Shown: positions 1 through 7,492 of the stretch, piece by piece | How positions within the stretch are numbered: the stretch's first letter is position 1 | Layout of the letters: every line of letters starts with the position of its first letter | Source of the DNA: an uncultured bacterium | GTDB taxonomy: Bacteria; Cyanobacteriota; Vampirovibrionia; Gastranaerophilales; Gastranaerophilaceae | Reading direction: 5' to 3' | NCBI GenBank assembly: GCA_949283255.1 | Contig: CASDRS010000009.1 | Location: 1-64,000 of the forward strand | Length of the DNA: 64,000 nucleotides | Program-made: the position numbers and the translations under genes | Notes under the pieces: model-generated | What the model saw: only the letters and a program-made list of their open reading frames with translations | Told to the model about the DNA's origin: nothing | Databases searched by the model: none

Positions 1-160
1 TATCCGGACTAACTCACTTTGCTCGTGTCGTCCGTGCGGAAATCCGCTCGTCGTTCCCGCCATTTTAAAGACACCTTCGGGTGTCTTTTTTAGTATATTC
101 ACACCTCGGCTCTCACTACGTTTTCGCCTGTCTTGGATTTCTCCTCCACGCTTGAATAGT
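1..160. other. GC-rich non-coding segment, possible repeat
   Basis: No convincing gene is seen here. The segment is visibly richer in G and C than the surrounding DNA, especially 1-60 and 95-160, and holds short inverted pairs such as GCGGA/TCCGC near 36-48. It surrounds a strong terminator hairpin. It could be the tail of an upstream RNA operon or a dispersed intergenic repeat. A tRNA 3' end was considered because of a CGCCA at 58-62 but no T-arm is present. From 160 to 248 I see only AT-rich spacer. Confidence 0.3.
67..90 (+). terminator. Rho-independent terminator with UUCG tetraloop
   Basis: AAAGACACC and GGTGTCTTT form a 9 bp stem around a TTCG tetraloop, followed by a T run. It ends a plus-strand transcript that must come from beyond the left edge, because no plus-strand gene lies in positions 1-66. 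Confidence 0.8.
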
Positions 161-248
161 CTCATTATGTTTGTATTTTACAAAATGGCCATATTTTGCA
201 AGATATTTTTTCTGTCTCTTTTGTATAATTGTATTAAAGTTGTTAATT

Positions 249-815
249 TTATTTTATAATTTCGTCTTGCGGGGCGATTTTTACTTCGTTAAAACATCCT
301 TCCAGAGCGGTTTTTGAGTCGGCACCTTTTTTCATTAATCTGTCGATTTTTGGTGATGCAACAAGCCAAGAATCCGTTTGTGATGAATATGCAACGTCAA
401 TCCTGTCTTTGCCTATTTTTAATTCAGAAAATGGGATTGAATATTTTTTGAAAAATTCTAGAAATTTGTTATATATGTCTTGGCTGCGTTTGGTAGGTTT
501 TGAGCCAACTAATATCCCTTGCAGATCAGGGTTTTTCAAGTCCATTTTTTGTGCAATATATTGTGTGATTGAGAAAAAATGATGATTACTTTCATTCATT
601 GGTGTGAGATGTAACATTAAGATGTCTTTTCCATCCGTTAATCCCATCATCGTACAATCACAAATACCTTTTGTGTAAGCTGCAGGTGCCTTAATTGATT
701 CGTTTATTGTCCAAGGATAATTTACGCTGTTTTTTGAACCGATTTTTACGGCTGCCTCTCCAAATGCTTTTTGAGTTACGGCTTGTATTCCTGATGTAAA
801 TGAGATTTCTGTCAT
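249..815 (-). CDS. CheD-like putative cysteine hydrolase-fold protein
   Basis: This 188-residue protein was not recognised with certainty. The N terminus holds ISFTSG, close to the F-x-G signature of several other proteins in this window. Around residues 51-72 there is a Cys-x-Cys, then LTDGKD and LMLHLTP. Later comes ILVGSKP, an amphipathic helix, and YSIPFSELKIGKDRIDVAYS. The order Cys, then His in a strand, then G-rich strand, helix and an IP-x(n)-G-x(n) strand pair resembles CheD glutamine deamidase (about 160 residues), so a CheD/CNF1-like hydrolase fold is my inference. No chemotaxis genes are nearby. The start has a GGAAGG Shine-Dalgarno. It lies downstream of rimO on the same strand with a 74 nt gap. 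Confidence 0.6.
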   Translation of the reverse strand: MTEISFTSGIQAVTQKAFGEAAVKIGSKNSVNYPWTINESIKAPAAYTKGICDCTMMGLTDGKDILMLHLTPMNESNHHFFSITQYIAQKMDLKNPDLQGILVGSKPTKRSQDIYNKFLEFFKKYSIPFSELKIGKDRIDVAYSSQTDSWLVASPKIDRLMKKGADSKTALEGCFNEVKIAPQDEIIK

Positions 816-889
816 AACAAATTACCTTCCACATATCTAATGTGCAGGAATTTTCAAAATTGCTCCGAATTTCATGTTTGTAAAGTTAT

Positions 890-2203
890 TTAAATTACTT
901 TTCCAAACAAATCGTATTCATCCGCATTTTCGATTAATACGTTTTCGATATCCCCCGGAACTACAGGTTTTTCTGATTTTGCGTAAACAAGTCCGTCAAT
1001 TTCAGGTGCATCATGTTCCGATCTCATTATGATTACTCCATCATCAGTGAAGCTTTCTACTATGCAAGGTATTGTTTTGCCTATATAACCTTGATTTATT
1101 TCGTATGAAATCTGCTGTTGGAGTTCCATCAATTTTTTATATCTTTGGTGTTTTATTTTTTTCGGTACTTGATTTTGCATTGAATATGATGCGGTATTCT
1201 TTTCTCTCGAGTATTCAAAAACACCCATTCTGTCAAATCTTGCAAATTTTACAAAATCATAGAGCTCATTAAAATCTTTTTCCGTTTCGCCGGGATACCC
1301 TACGATAAATGCCGTTCTGATTGCTACGTGCGGTATCTTCTTCCTTAGTTTGTTTATCAAGTCTTTATAATCAAATGCGGGTCTTCTCATAGCTTCAAGA
1401 ATTTTCTTACTGTAATGTTGAAGCGGAATATCAATGTATTTTACAACTTTATCAAGTTTTGCTATCGCATTTATAAGTTCATCGTTCATCTGTGACGGGT
1501 AAGCATACATTATTCTTATCCAGCCTAATCCTTCTATTTTGTTTAATTCTTCCAAAAGTTTTGCAAGTGAAGGTTTGCCGTATATGTCTATGCCGTAACT
1601 TGTTGTGTCTTGAGCTATAAGGTCAATTTCCGTCACTCCTTTTTGAACAAGTTCTTTTGCTTCTTCTACAATATTTTCTATTGTTCTGGAATGGTATGCT
1701 CCACGTAGTTGAGGAATTATGCAGTACCCACAGTGGTAATTACATCCGTCTGCTATTTTGATATAAGAGCTTGAACCCATTGTAATCTGTTGTCTGTTAA
1801 CATTTTCAGGGTATATGTATTCCGGTTTTTCCGATATTTTTGCGATGTATTCGTCATTTTGTTGATTGAGTACTTGCTCAACGATAGGCACAATTTCCTT
1901 AAAATCAGTCGCTCCTACCATTGCACATACCTCTGGGATAGCTTTTTTTAACTCATCTTTGTGCTTTTGCGGCAGACATCCGGTAACAATAACTTTTTTA
2001 CCTGTTTCAACCATCTGTAATATTGATTGAACGGATTCTTTTTCTGCATCGTGGATAAATGAGCAGGTGTTTATTATTATTACATCAGCATCGTTTTCAT
2101 CCAGAGTGATTTCGTAACCCTTTTCTGCCAATAGTCCCAGCATAAGTTCTGAGTCTACTAGATTTTTTGCACAACCGTGATTTATTAAAGCTATTTTTTT
2201 CAT
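890..2203 (-). CDS. rimO: Ribosomal protein S12 methylthiotransferase RimO
   Basis: This radical-SAM methylthiotransferase adds a methylthio group to an aspartate of ribosomal protein S12 (Asp89 in E. coli). The 437-residue length is normal. The N-terminal domain has the family opening INHGCAKNLVDSE with Cys11, Cys47 and Cys76 as ligands of the auxiliary cluster. The radical-SAM motif CNYHCGYC (Cys154, 158, 161) follows, and a C-terminal TRAM domain begins near residue 375. The IPQLRG after the motif and AQDTTSYG near residue 200 favour RimO over the tRNA enzyme MiaB. The start has an AGAGGT ribosome binding site. Confidence 0.93.
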   Translation of the reverse strand: MKKIALINHGCAKNLVDSELMLGLLAEKGYEITLDENDADVIIINTCSFIHDAEKESVQSILQMVETGKKVIVTGCLPQKHKDELKKAIPEVCAMVGATDFKEIVPIVEQVLNQQNDEYIAKISEKPEYIYPENVNRQQITMGSSSYIKIADGCNYHCGYCIIPQLRGAYHSRTIENIVEEAKELVQKGVTEIDLIAQDTTSYGIDIYGKPSLAKLLEELNKIEGLGWIRIMYAYPSQMNDELINAIAKLDKVVKYIDIPLQHYSKKILEAMRRPAFDYKDLINKLRKKIPHVAIRTAFIVGYPGETEKDFNELYDFVKFARFDRMGVFEYSREKNTASYSMQNQVPKKIKHQRYKKLMELQQQISYEINQGYIGKTIPCIVESFTDDGVIIMRSEHDAPEIDGLVYAKSEKPVVPGDIENVLIENADEYDLFGKVI

Positions 2204-2302
2204 ATATTACCTCTTTGAAAGTAATATTAACATAAATATGATGAGTAAACTATCCCCTTTGGGAGAGTAAGTATCTTATTTCGTGAGTATAAAAATTTTT
2301 GC

Positions 2303-2331
2303 AAAAAAAACCTGATACTTTTGGTATCAGG
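2303..2331 (-). terminator. Terminator of the pilin-like gene
   Basis: Read on the minus strand, CCTGATACC-AAAA-GTATCAGG makes a perfect stem followed by eight T. It lies 48 nt beyond the stop codon of the pilin-like gene and separates it from rimO. Confidence 0.85.
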
Positions 2332-2378
2332 TGAAAAGATTCGTTTCGTTTTTACTTTGTGAAAAGTAAATCTTTTTA

Positions 2379-3050
2379 TTACTTACCGCCAAACAATACT
2401 GCTTTAGCAGCTTGAGAGTTTGGCACAATTGATTGATCAAACATTACTACAGGATAAACATCTGTAGGGTTTGTAACTTTACAATCGGCATCGTGATATG
2501 TATTTGCATCGCATTTTACAAGTTTGTTAGGATTTTTGCTGCCATTAACGTCTATTACACCTTTACATGGGTGTCTAGTAACGGTAGCATTACCTTCTGT
2601 ACATTCTTTTGCGTCAGCTGCAAAAGATAAAGCAATACCATCATTAAAGAAATAAGTATAGTTGGTATCGGTACCAAATTCTAAAGTTGCTGTGTTGGTA
2701 TCATCTGTGCTAACAGTCCATTTATCGCTGCCTACACAACCTTCATTTGCACCGCAAACTCTTGCTACGTTCATTCTGTTGTTAAACAAGTTGTAAAGTG
2801 ATGCAGCTCCTTCAGCTTGACCACTCTCACCTGAAGCTGTAGCTTGAGACAAGTCATAGTCATCAAGAGCTACGTTCAATACAACTGCTTGAGACAATAC
2901 AGACAATGCTTTTTTGTAAGCTGTTCTATACTGTGCACCTTGTGTTGAATTCAATAATGTTGGCATAGTCATTGCGGCTACAACACCGATAATACCAAGC
3001 GTAATCAATACTTCTGCAAGCGTAAAAGCTTTCTTTGTTCCATTAGTCAT
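2379..3050 (-). CDS. Type IV pilin / pseudopilin-like protein
   Basis: This 223-residue protein starts with a short basic leader, then the class III signal FTLAEVLITLGIIGVVAAMT. The Glu at +5 after Phe+1 is present, which prepilin peptidase substrates need for methylation and assembly. The residue before the cleavage site is Ala (KKA|F) rather than the usual Gly. After the single N-terminal helix comes a globular domain with six cysteines (for example VCGANEGC and VKCDANTYHDADC), suggesting disulfides outside the cell. The start has a GGAGG Shine-Dalgarno. The gene stands alone with its own terminator, about 29 kb from the pilus operon at 32379-38116. It could be a minor pilin or a type II secretion pseudopilin. 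Confidence 0.85.
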   Translation of the reverse strand: MTNGTKKAFTLAEVLITLGIIGVVAAMTMPTLLNSTQGAQYRTAYKKALSVLSQAVVLNVALDDYDLSQATASGESGQAEGAASLYNLFNNRMNVARVCGANEGCVGSDKWTVSTDDTNTATLEFGTDTNYTYFFNDGIALSFAADAKECTEGNATVTRHPCKGVIDVNGSKNPNKLVKCDANTYHDADCKVTNPTDVYPVVMFDQSIVPNSQAAKAVLFGGK

Positions 3051-3181
3051 TTCAAATCCTCCGTAAATTAGAATGGTTCCATTGTAATTATACGATACTT
3101 ATATCATCTTGTCAATATTATTGATATACATTTCATTATATATCTTTATTATCATTAATATACTTATGTAAAAAGGACGAG

Positions 3182-3502
3182 ATTTGGGATAAAAAGACAT
3201 TAGGTGCAAAGATAAGACAAGTACGAGTAACGAAGGGTTTTTCTCAAGAAAAACTCTCCGAGTCTGTTGACCTTTCTCCAAGGCAGATGTGCCTTATCGA
3301 GAATGGGAACTCTTATCCTTCTTTGGAAACTTTTGTCAAAATAGCACGCGTTCTTGAAATAAATATCAATGAATTTTTTAATATAGCTTCTAAGCCTGAA
3401 ACAGATGATGTAGTTGAAATTATTGATATGATAAAATCTATTGACCGAAAGAAATTACCCCTTGTTTACGATCTTTTGAGGGTGGTTGCCAAGCATAGGT
3501 AG
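3182..3502 (+). CDS. XRE-family helix-turn-helix regulator with no canonical start
   Basis: The in-frame sequence reads KTLGAKIRQVRVTKGFSQ, then EKLSESVDLSPRQM, then IENGNSYPSLETFVKIARVL, a complete five-helix HTH_3 domain, followed by an acidic C-terminal tail of about 40 residues. The only ATG in frame, at 3287, falls inside the recognition helix and would destroy the domain. The frame is open from 3125, yet no ATG, GTG or TTG lies in frame upstream. The best start is ATT at 3182, four bases after AAGGA (3173-3177), giving 106 residues. Either a rare ATT start is used, or an ATG has mutated and the gene is dying. It points toward nrdD and lies divergent from the pilin-like gene. Confidence 0.7.
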   Translation: MWDKKTLGAKIRQVRVTKGFSQEKLSESVDLSPRQMCLIENGNSYPSLETFVKIARVLEININEFFNIASKPETDDVVEIIDMIKSIDRKKLPLVYDLLRVVAKHR

Positions 3503-3529
3503 ATTATTAATATTCAATCTTTAGATAAA

Positions 3530-3558
3530 TTGACAAGTTATATATAAAGTTATAAAAT
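3530..3558 (+). promoter_or_regulatory. Sigma-70 promoter of nrdD
   Basis: A perfect -35 TTGACA (3530-3535) is followed by 17 bases and the -10 TAAAAT (3553-3558). Transcription would begin near 3565, just ahead of the riboswitch. Confidence 0.8.
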
Positions 3559-3564
3559 ATATTT

Positions 3565-3665
3565 ACTAACTTAAGGAAAGCATGGGTGAAATTCCCTCAC
3601 TGGTCCGCAGCCGTTATAGTCGGAATGCTTATTTTAGTTGTGTTACACCTCGAGACTAGGAGATT
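3565..3665 (+). promoter_or_regulatory. Cobalamin riboswitch, AdoCbl-variant type
   Basis: The leader holds the cobalamin-aptamer signature GGGTGAAATTCCC, then CACTGGTCCGCAGCCGTTATAGTCGGA, enclosed by an AAGCAT/ATGCTT stem (about 3578-3583 and 3624-3629). A TGTTACACCT loop and CGAGACTAGG follow. This fits the B12-box layout, with a shortened 3' part like the variant subclass. The final AGGAGA (3658-3663) is also the nrdD Shine-Dalgarno, 8 nt before the ATG. Ligand binding therefore probably blocks translation start. No terminator hairpin is seen. Control of a B12-independent reductase by B12 makes biological sense. Confidence 0.85.
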
Positions 3666-3671
3666 TGGTTT

Positions 3672-5543
3672 ATGGAAAAAACGATGGGTAAAGGTAGTGT
3701 AGTTGATTTGTCGACTACTCGTATGTTGACTGGAATGTCGATTGATGCTTATAACAGCATTCAAGCAAAGGTTGAAGAAGCTAATGTCAATTTGGTTGAC
3801 TCTTATTTAAGAAAGCTTGATTGGAAAGTTAATGAAAATTCCAATATGTCTTATTCTATTCAGGGTTTGAATAATTACATCGCTTCAGAAATCAGTAAAA
3901 CTTATTGGTTGAACAAGGTTTATCCTGAGCATATAAAGAATGCTCATGTAAATGGTGATATTCATATCCATGATTTGAATATTATATCTGTTTATTGTGT
4001 AGGTTGGGATTTGAAAGATCTACTTACGGAAGGGTTTAGAGGAGTTGTCGGAAAAATTGAGAGTGCTCCTGCAAAACACTTTAGAACTGCTTTAGGACAG
4101 ATAGTTAATTTTATGTACACAATGCAGGGTGAGGCCGCTGGTGCTCAGGCATTTTCAAATTTTGATACTCTTCTGGCACCGTTTATAAGATATGACAAAC
4201 TGAATTATGAACAGGTAAAACAAGCTATACAAGAGTTTGTGTTTAATATGAATGTTCCTACACGTGTTGGGTTTCAGACACCGTTTACGAATATAACTAT
4301 GGATTTGACTGTTCCTAGTTATTATGCGGATCAGGCTGTTATTATCGGTGGAGAATGTCAGGAAGAAACATACAAAGAATTCCAAAACGAGATGGATATG
4401 CTAAACAAGGCATTCTTTGAAGTTATGATGGCGGGAGACAGTGCAGGTAGAGTATTTACGTTCCCTATTCCTACTTACAATATTACAAAAGATTTTGACT
4501 GGGATAATAAAAATCTCGACGGATTGTGGGAGATGGCTGCAAAATACGGTATCCCTTATTTTTCTAACTTTATTAATTCTGATATGTCGCCTGAGGATGC
4601 GCGTTCTATGTGCTGCAGATTAAGAATTGACAATAGAGAGTTGGAATATAGAGGCGGCGGTCTGTTTGGCTCGAACCCTCTTACAGGTTCTGTTGGCGTT
4701 GTTACTATTAATTTGCCTAAAATTGCAGACAGTGTACAGAGTAAGGGTGAATTTCTTGAAAAACTTTCTAAAAATATGGAAATTGCTAAGGAAAGTTTGG
4801 AGATTAAGCGTAATTTGTTGGAAGATTTAACCGATAAGGATTTATATCCTTATACCAAGTTTTATTTGAGAGATATCAAGGCAAGGTTTGGAGTTTATTG
4901 GAAAAACCATTTTTCAACAATAGGGCTTATCGGTATGAATGAAGCTTGTATAAATTTGTTGGGCGATGATATCGGAAGCTTTAGAGGAAAACAATTTGCT
5001 CTGGAAGTTATGGACTTTATGCGTGCAAAAATTGTCGAATTCCAAGAAGAGACCGGCAATAACTATAACCTTGAGGCAACTCCCGGAGAAGGAACTTCAT
5101 ATAGGCTCGCTAAGTTGGATAAAAAACATAAGTATCCGTTTTATACAAATTCAACTCAATTGCCTGTAAATTATTCCGATGATATTTTTGAAGTCCTTGA
5201 TCATCAGGATGATTTGCAAACAAAATATACTGGCGGTACTGTTGTCCACATTTTTGCAGGTGAGAGAATTTCAAATATTGAGACAATGAAAAATCTTGTC
5301 AAAAAAGTTTGTAATAATTATAAACTTCCATATTTTACATTCTCACCTACATTCAGTACTTGCCCAAATCACGGTTATGTTGCGGGTGAACATTTTACTT
5401 GTCCTACTTGTGGTGCGGATTGTGAAGTGTATTCAAGAGTTGTAGGCTATATAAGACCGGTAAAACAGTGGAATAAGGGTAAAAAGATTGAGTTTAATAC
5501 AAGAAAAACATTTGTTGTAAAGGATGAAGCTTGCAAATGTTAA
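3672..5543 (+). CDS. nrdD: Anaerobic (class III) ribonucleoside-triphosphate reductase
   Basis: NrdD reduces ribonucleoside triphosphates to deoxy forms using an oxygen-sensitive glycyl radical. The 623-residue protein has the NGDIHIHDL motif near residue 97, a Cys pair in SMCCRLRIDN near 317, and a zinc-site region CPNHG / CPTCG (Cys564, His567, Cys577, Cys580). The glycyl radical loop RVVGYIRP holds Gly592. There is no N-terminal ATP-cone; the sequence starts close to the barrel, as in the shorter Thermotoga-type enzymes. The ATG has an AGGAGA Shine-Dalgarno that belongs to the riboswitch. It overlaps nrdG. Confidence 0.95.
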   Translation: MEKTMGKGSVVDLSTTRMLTGMSIDAYNSIQAKVEEANVNLVDSYLRKLDWKVNENSNMSYSIQGLNNYIASEISKTYWLNKVYPEHIKNAHVNGDIHIHDLNIISVYCVGWDLKDLLTEGFRGVVGKIESAPAKHFRTALGQIVNFMYTMQGEAAGAQAFSNFDTLLAPFIRYDKLNYEQVKQAIQEFVFNMNVPTRVGFQTPFTNITMDLTVPSYYADQAVIIGGECQEETYKEFQNEMDMLNKAFFEVMMAGDSAGRVFTFPIPTYNITKDFDWDNKNLDGLWEMAAKYGIPYFSNFINSDMSPEDARSMCCRLRIDNRELEYRGGGLFGSNPLTGSVGVVTINLPKIADSVQSKGEFLEKLSKNMEIAKESLEIKRNLLEDLTDKDLYPYTKFYLRDIKARFGVYWKNHFSTIGLIGMNEACINLLGDDIGSFRGKQFALEVMDFMRAKIVEFQEETGNNYNLEATPGEGTSYRLAKLDKKHKYPFYTNSTQLPVNYSDDIFEVLDHQDDLQTKYTGGTVVHIFAGERISNIETMKNLVKKVCNNYKLPYFTFSPTFSTCPNHGYVAGEHFTCPTCGADCEVYSRVVGYIRPVKQWNKGKKIEFNTRKTFVVKDEACKC

Positions 5544-6229
5544 TTGGCGGATTTCAAAAGACGTCATTGCTTGATTATCCCGAGAAGATAAGCGCAATAG
5601 TTTTTACTCAAGGGTGTAATTTCAGATGCCCGTATTGTCATAATCCTGAATTATTAAAAAATGGGAGTAATACTTCTGAGTGGAGTATTACTTCCGTTTT
5701 GGATTTTTTGAAAACTCGTGTCGGAAAACTTGACGGGGTTGTTGTAACAGGCGGGGAACCATGTTTACATAAGGATTTGACTAGTTTTTTGCGTGAAATA
5801 AAAAAGTTAGGTTTTCTTATAAAGCTTGATACAAACGGTAGTAATCCTGATATGTTGGAAAGCTTAATTAAGGAAAATTTAGTAGATTATATTGCAATGG
5901 ATATAAAAGCGCCTTTTAAAAAGTATAAAAATGTTGCAGGAGTTGACGTTAATGTTGATGATATAGCAAAAAGTATTAATATCGTTAAGTCCTGCGGGAT
6001 TGATTATGAATTCAGAACGACTGTATTAAAGTCTCTTCTTACAGTTGAGGATTTTGAGCAGATAGGAAAAGAAATCAGCGGGGCAAAAAGATATTATTTA
6101 CAAAAGTTTGTACCTTCAAAAACTTTGGATGAGAGATTGTTGAAGGATTTTTCTAATTATTCAGATGAAGAGTTTTTATCAATTTGTAAACTATTGCGCT
6201 TGCATATTAATTTTGTCGGTGTACGATGA
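5537..6229 (+). CDS. nrdG: Anaerobic ribonucleotide reductase activating protein
   Basis: This radical-SAM enzyme generates the glycyl radical on NrdD. The protein begins IGGFQKTSLLDYP and carries the cluster motif CNFRCPYC at Cys27, Cys31 and Cys34, then the GGEP motif (VVTGGEP). At 230 residues it is the longer activase form (NrdG2 type) rather than the roughly 155-residue E. coli form. I chose the ATG at 5537, which overlaps the nrdD stop by 7 nt, instead of a TTG 6 nt upstream; the overlap implies translational coupling. Expression should follow the B12 riboswitch. Confidence 0.92.
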   Translation: MLIGGFQKTSLLDYPEKISAIVFTQGCNFRCPYCHNPELLKNGSNTSEWSITSVLDFLKTRVGKLDGVVVTGGEPCLHKDLTSFLREIKKLGFLIKLDTNGSNPDMLESLIKENLVDYIAMDIKAPFKKYKNVAGVDVNVDDIAKSINIVKSCGIDYEFRTTVLKSLLTVEDFEQIGKEISGAKRYYLQKFVPSKTLDERLLKDFSNYSDEEFLSICKLLRLHINFVGVR

Positions 6230-6270
6230 TATAAGAAGTTAAGATTTCTTACAAAATTATGGTTTCTTTC

Positions 6271-6304
6271 TTCACTATTAAATTTTATGGGGTACAATGA
6301 TTTT
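6271..6304 (+). promoter_or_regulatory. Promoter giving a leaderless PlsC-like mRNA
   Basis: The -10 TACAAT (6293-6298) ends 6 nt before the ATG at 6305, and a weak -35 TTCACT (6271-6276) lies 16 nt upstream of it. The start point would fall on the ATG. Confidence 0.5.
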
Positions 6305-7126
6305 ATGACAGTAGAAGAACATTTATATTCTGACATTCCACCGACAAAACTTAGAAATAAGGAGGAGAAATTTACACCGGCAAAGACTAGTCGTTTTTGG
6401 CTTATGATTGCCAGTTTATTTTTCTTTAATATGGTCCAAAACAGATTCTATGCCTTTAGATATAAGGGTGATGAAGGTGTATTGGAAAAGGGTGTGCCTA
6501 CTATATTGTATGCTCCTCATAGCAATTGGTGGGATGGTAGTGTTTTGTATAATATAACTCACAGAATTTTTCATAAAGAAATTCGCTTGATGATTGAGGA
6601 ATTAAACAGATTTCCTCTATTGAGACGCGGGGGTGCTTATTCTGTTTGCAAAAAGTCTCCGCAGTCTGCAATGAAAGCTTTGCAATATTCTGTTGATGTT
6701 GTTGGAGATTTGAAAAATATGTTGTGTATTTTCCCGCAAGGTATTATTCGTCCGCCTCATTACAGACCTATTGTTTTCCAAACGGGTTTGGCTTATATCG
6801 CTCAAAAATCAGTTAAAAAATACGGTAAAGTTAACCTTGTTCCTGTGGCTCTTGATTATTGCTTCTTTAGAGATAATAGACCTGAAGTTGTTGTTACTTT
6901 TGGCGAAAAATTGACGTTGACAAAAGATAATATTATCTCAGACAGAAAAGAATTAACTCATTTGTTTGAAAAAGAAATGGTCAAAACTTGTGATAGTCAG
7001 TTTGAAGATATTTCTCATGGAAGAGTTGAAGATTACAAAATTTTGTTTAAACAGCATTTGAAGTGGTATCGCAGAATTGAACAGAGGTTAAAAAGAATAG
7101 ATATTCCGCCTGTTGCTGATGTATAG
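6305..7126 (+). CDS. PlsC-like lysophospholipid acyltransferase family protein
   Basis: The protein (273 residues) shows the LPLAT acyltransferase blocks: APHSNWWDG near residue 71, matching the catalytic H-x4-D, and later FPQGIIRPP, the counterpart of FPEGTR. Such enzymes move an acyl group onto lysophosphatidate or related lipids at the inner membrane. A hydrophobic stretch near residues 25-37 may anchor it. The substrate cannot be told. Gln replaces the usual Glu in block III. A start at 6287 is also possible, but the -10 box overlaps that region, so 6305 is preferred. Confidence 0.75.
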   Translation: MTVEEHLYSDIPPTKLRNKEEKFTPAKTSRFWLMIASLFFFNMVQNRFYAFRYKGDEGVLEKGVPTILYAPHSNWWDGSVLYNITHRIFHKEIRLMIEELNRFPLLRRGGAYSVCKKSPQSAMKALQYSVDVVGDLKNMLCIFPQGIIRPPHYRPIVFQTGLAYIAQKSVKKYGKVNLVPVALDYCFFRDNRPEVVVTFGEKLTLTKDNIISDRKELTHLFEKEMVKTCDSQFEDISHGRVEDYKILFKQHLKWYRRIEQRLKRIDIPPVADV

Positions 7127-7138
7127 GAGAGTTTGATT

Positions 7139-7450
7139 ATGGATGAAAATTGTATTTTTTGTAAAATTATAAGAGGAGATTTTAATACTGAGTTTGTTTA
7201 TGAGAATGAACATTTGGTAGTGTTTAAGGATATAAATCCTAAGGCTCCTGTTCACTTGCTGGTAGTTCCTAGATTACATGTTCCGTCTCTTAACGAGCTT
7301 GATGATAAAGATTTGCTCGGTGAGTTGATGTTAGGTGTTAAAGAGGCTGCCAAGAAAGTCGGTTTGAAGTCTTATCGTACCCAGATTAATACCGGTAAAG
7401 AAGCAGGTCAGGAAGTTTTCCACTTGCATATTCATGTTATGGGTAAATAA
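7139..7450 (+). CDS. hinT: HIT family purine nucleoside phosphoramidase (HinT-like)
   Basis: The 103-residue protein opens CIFCKIIRGD and ends with the histidine triad HLHIHVMG, the catalytic motif of HinT, which hydrolyses AMP-N bonds. QINTGKEAGQEV precedes the triad as in the family. The length is usual for HinT. The ATG at 7139 follows AGGAGAG at 7126-7131; a TTG 6 nt upstream was set aside. It follows the acyltransferase by 12 nt, so they are likely one operon. Confidence 0.9.
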   Translation: MDENCIFCKIIRGDFNTEFVYENEHLVVFKDINPKAPVHLLVVPRLHVPSLNELDDKDLLGELMLGVKEAAKKVGLKSYRTQINTGKEAGQEVFHLHIHVMGK

Positions 7451-7492
7451 TAAATTTTAGATTTACATAGTTCAGAATAAGGGAGAAAATAA

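Noticed and set aside
30-66. Possible 3' end of a tRNA (CGCCA at 58-62)
   Set aside because: No T-loop sequence or acceptor partner could be placed; the small hairpin here has a loop of only two bases.
3099-3281. Minus-strand frame of 60 residues
   Set aside because: It lies over the 5' part of the XRE gene, has no ribosome site and reads as the complement of the helix-turn-helix.
6287-6304. Earlier ATG for the PlsC-like gene
   Set aside because: The six extra codons include the -10 TACAAT, and the downstream ATG sits at the predicted transcription start.
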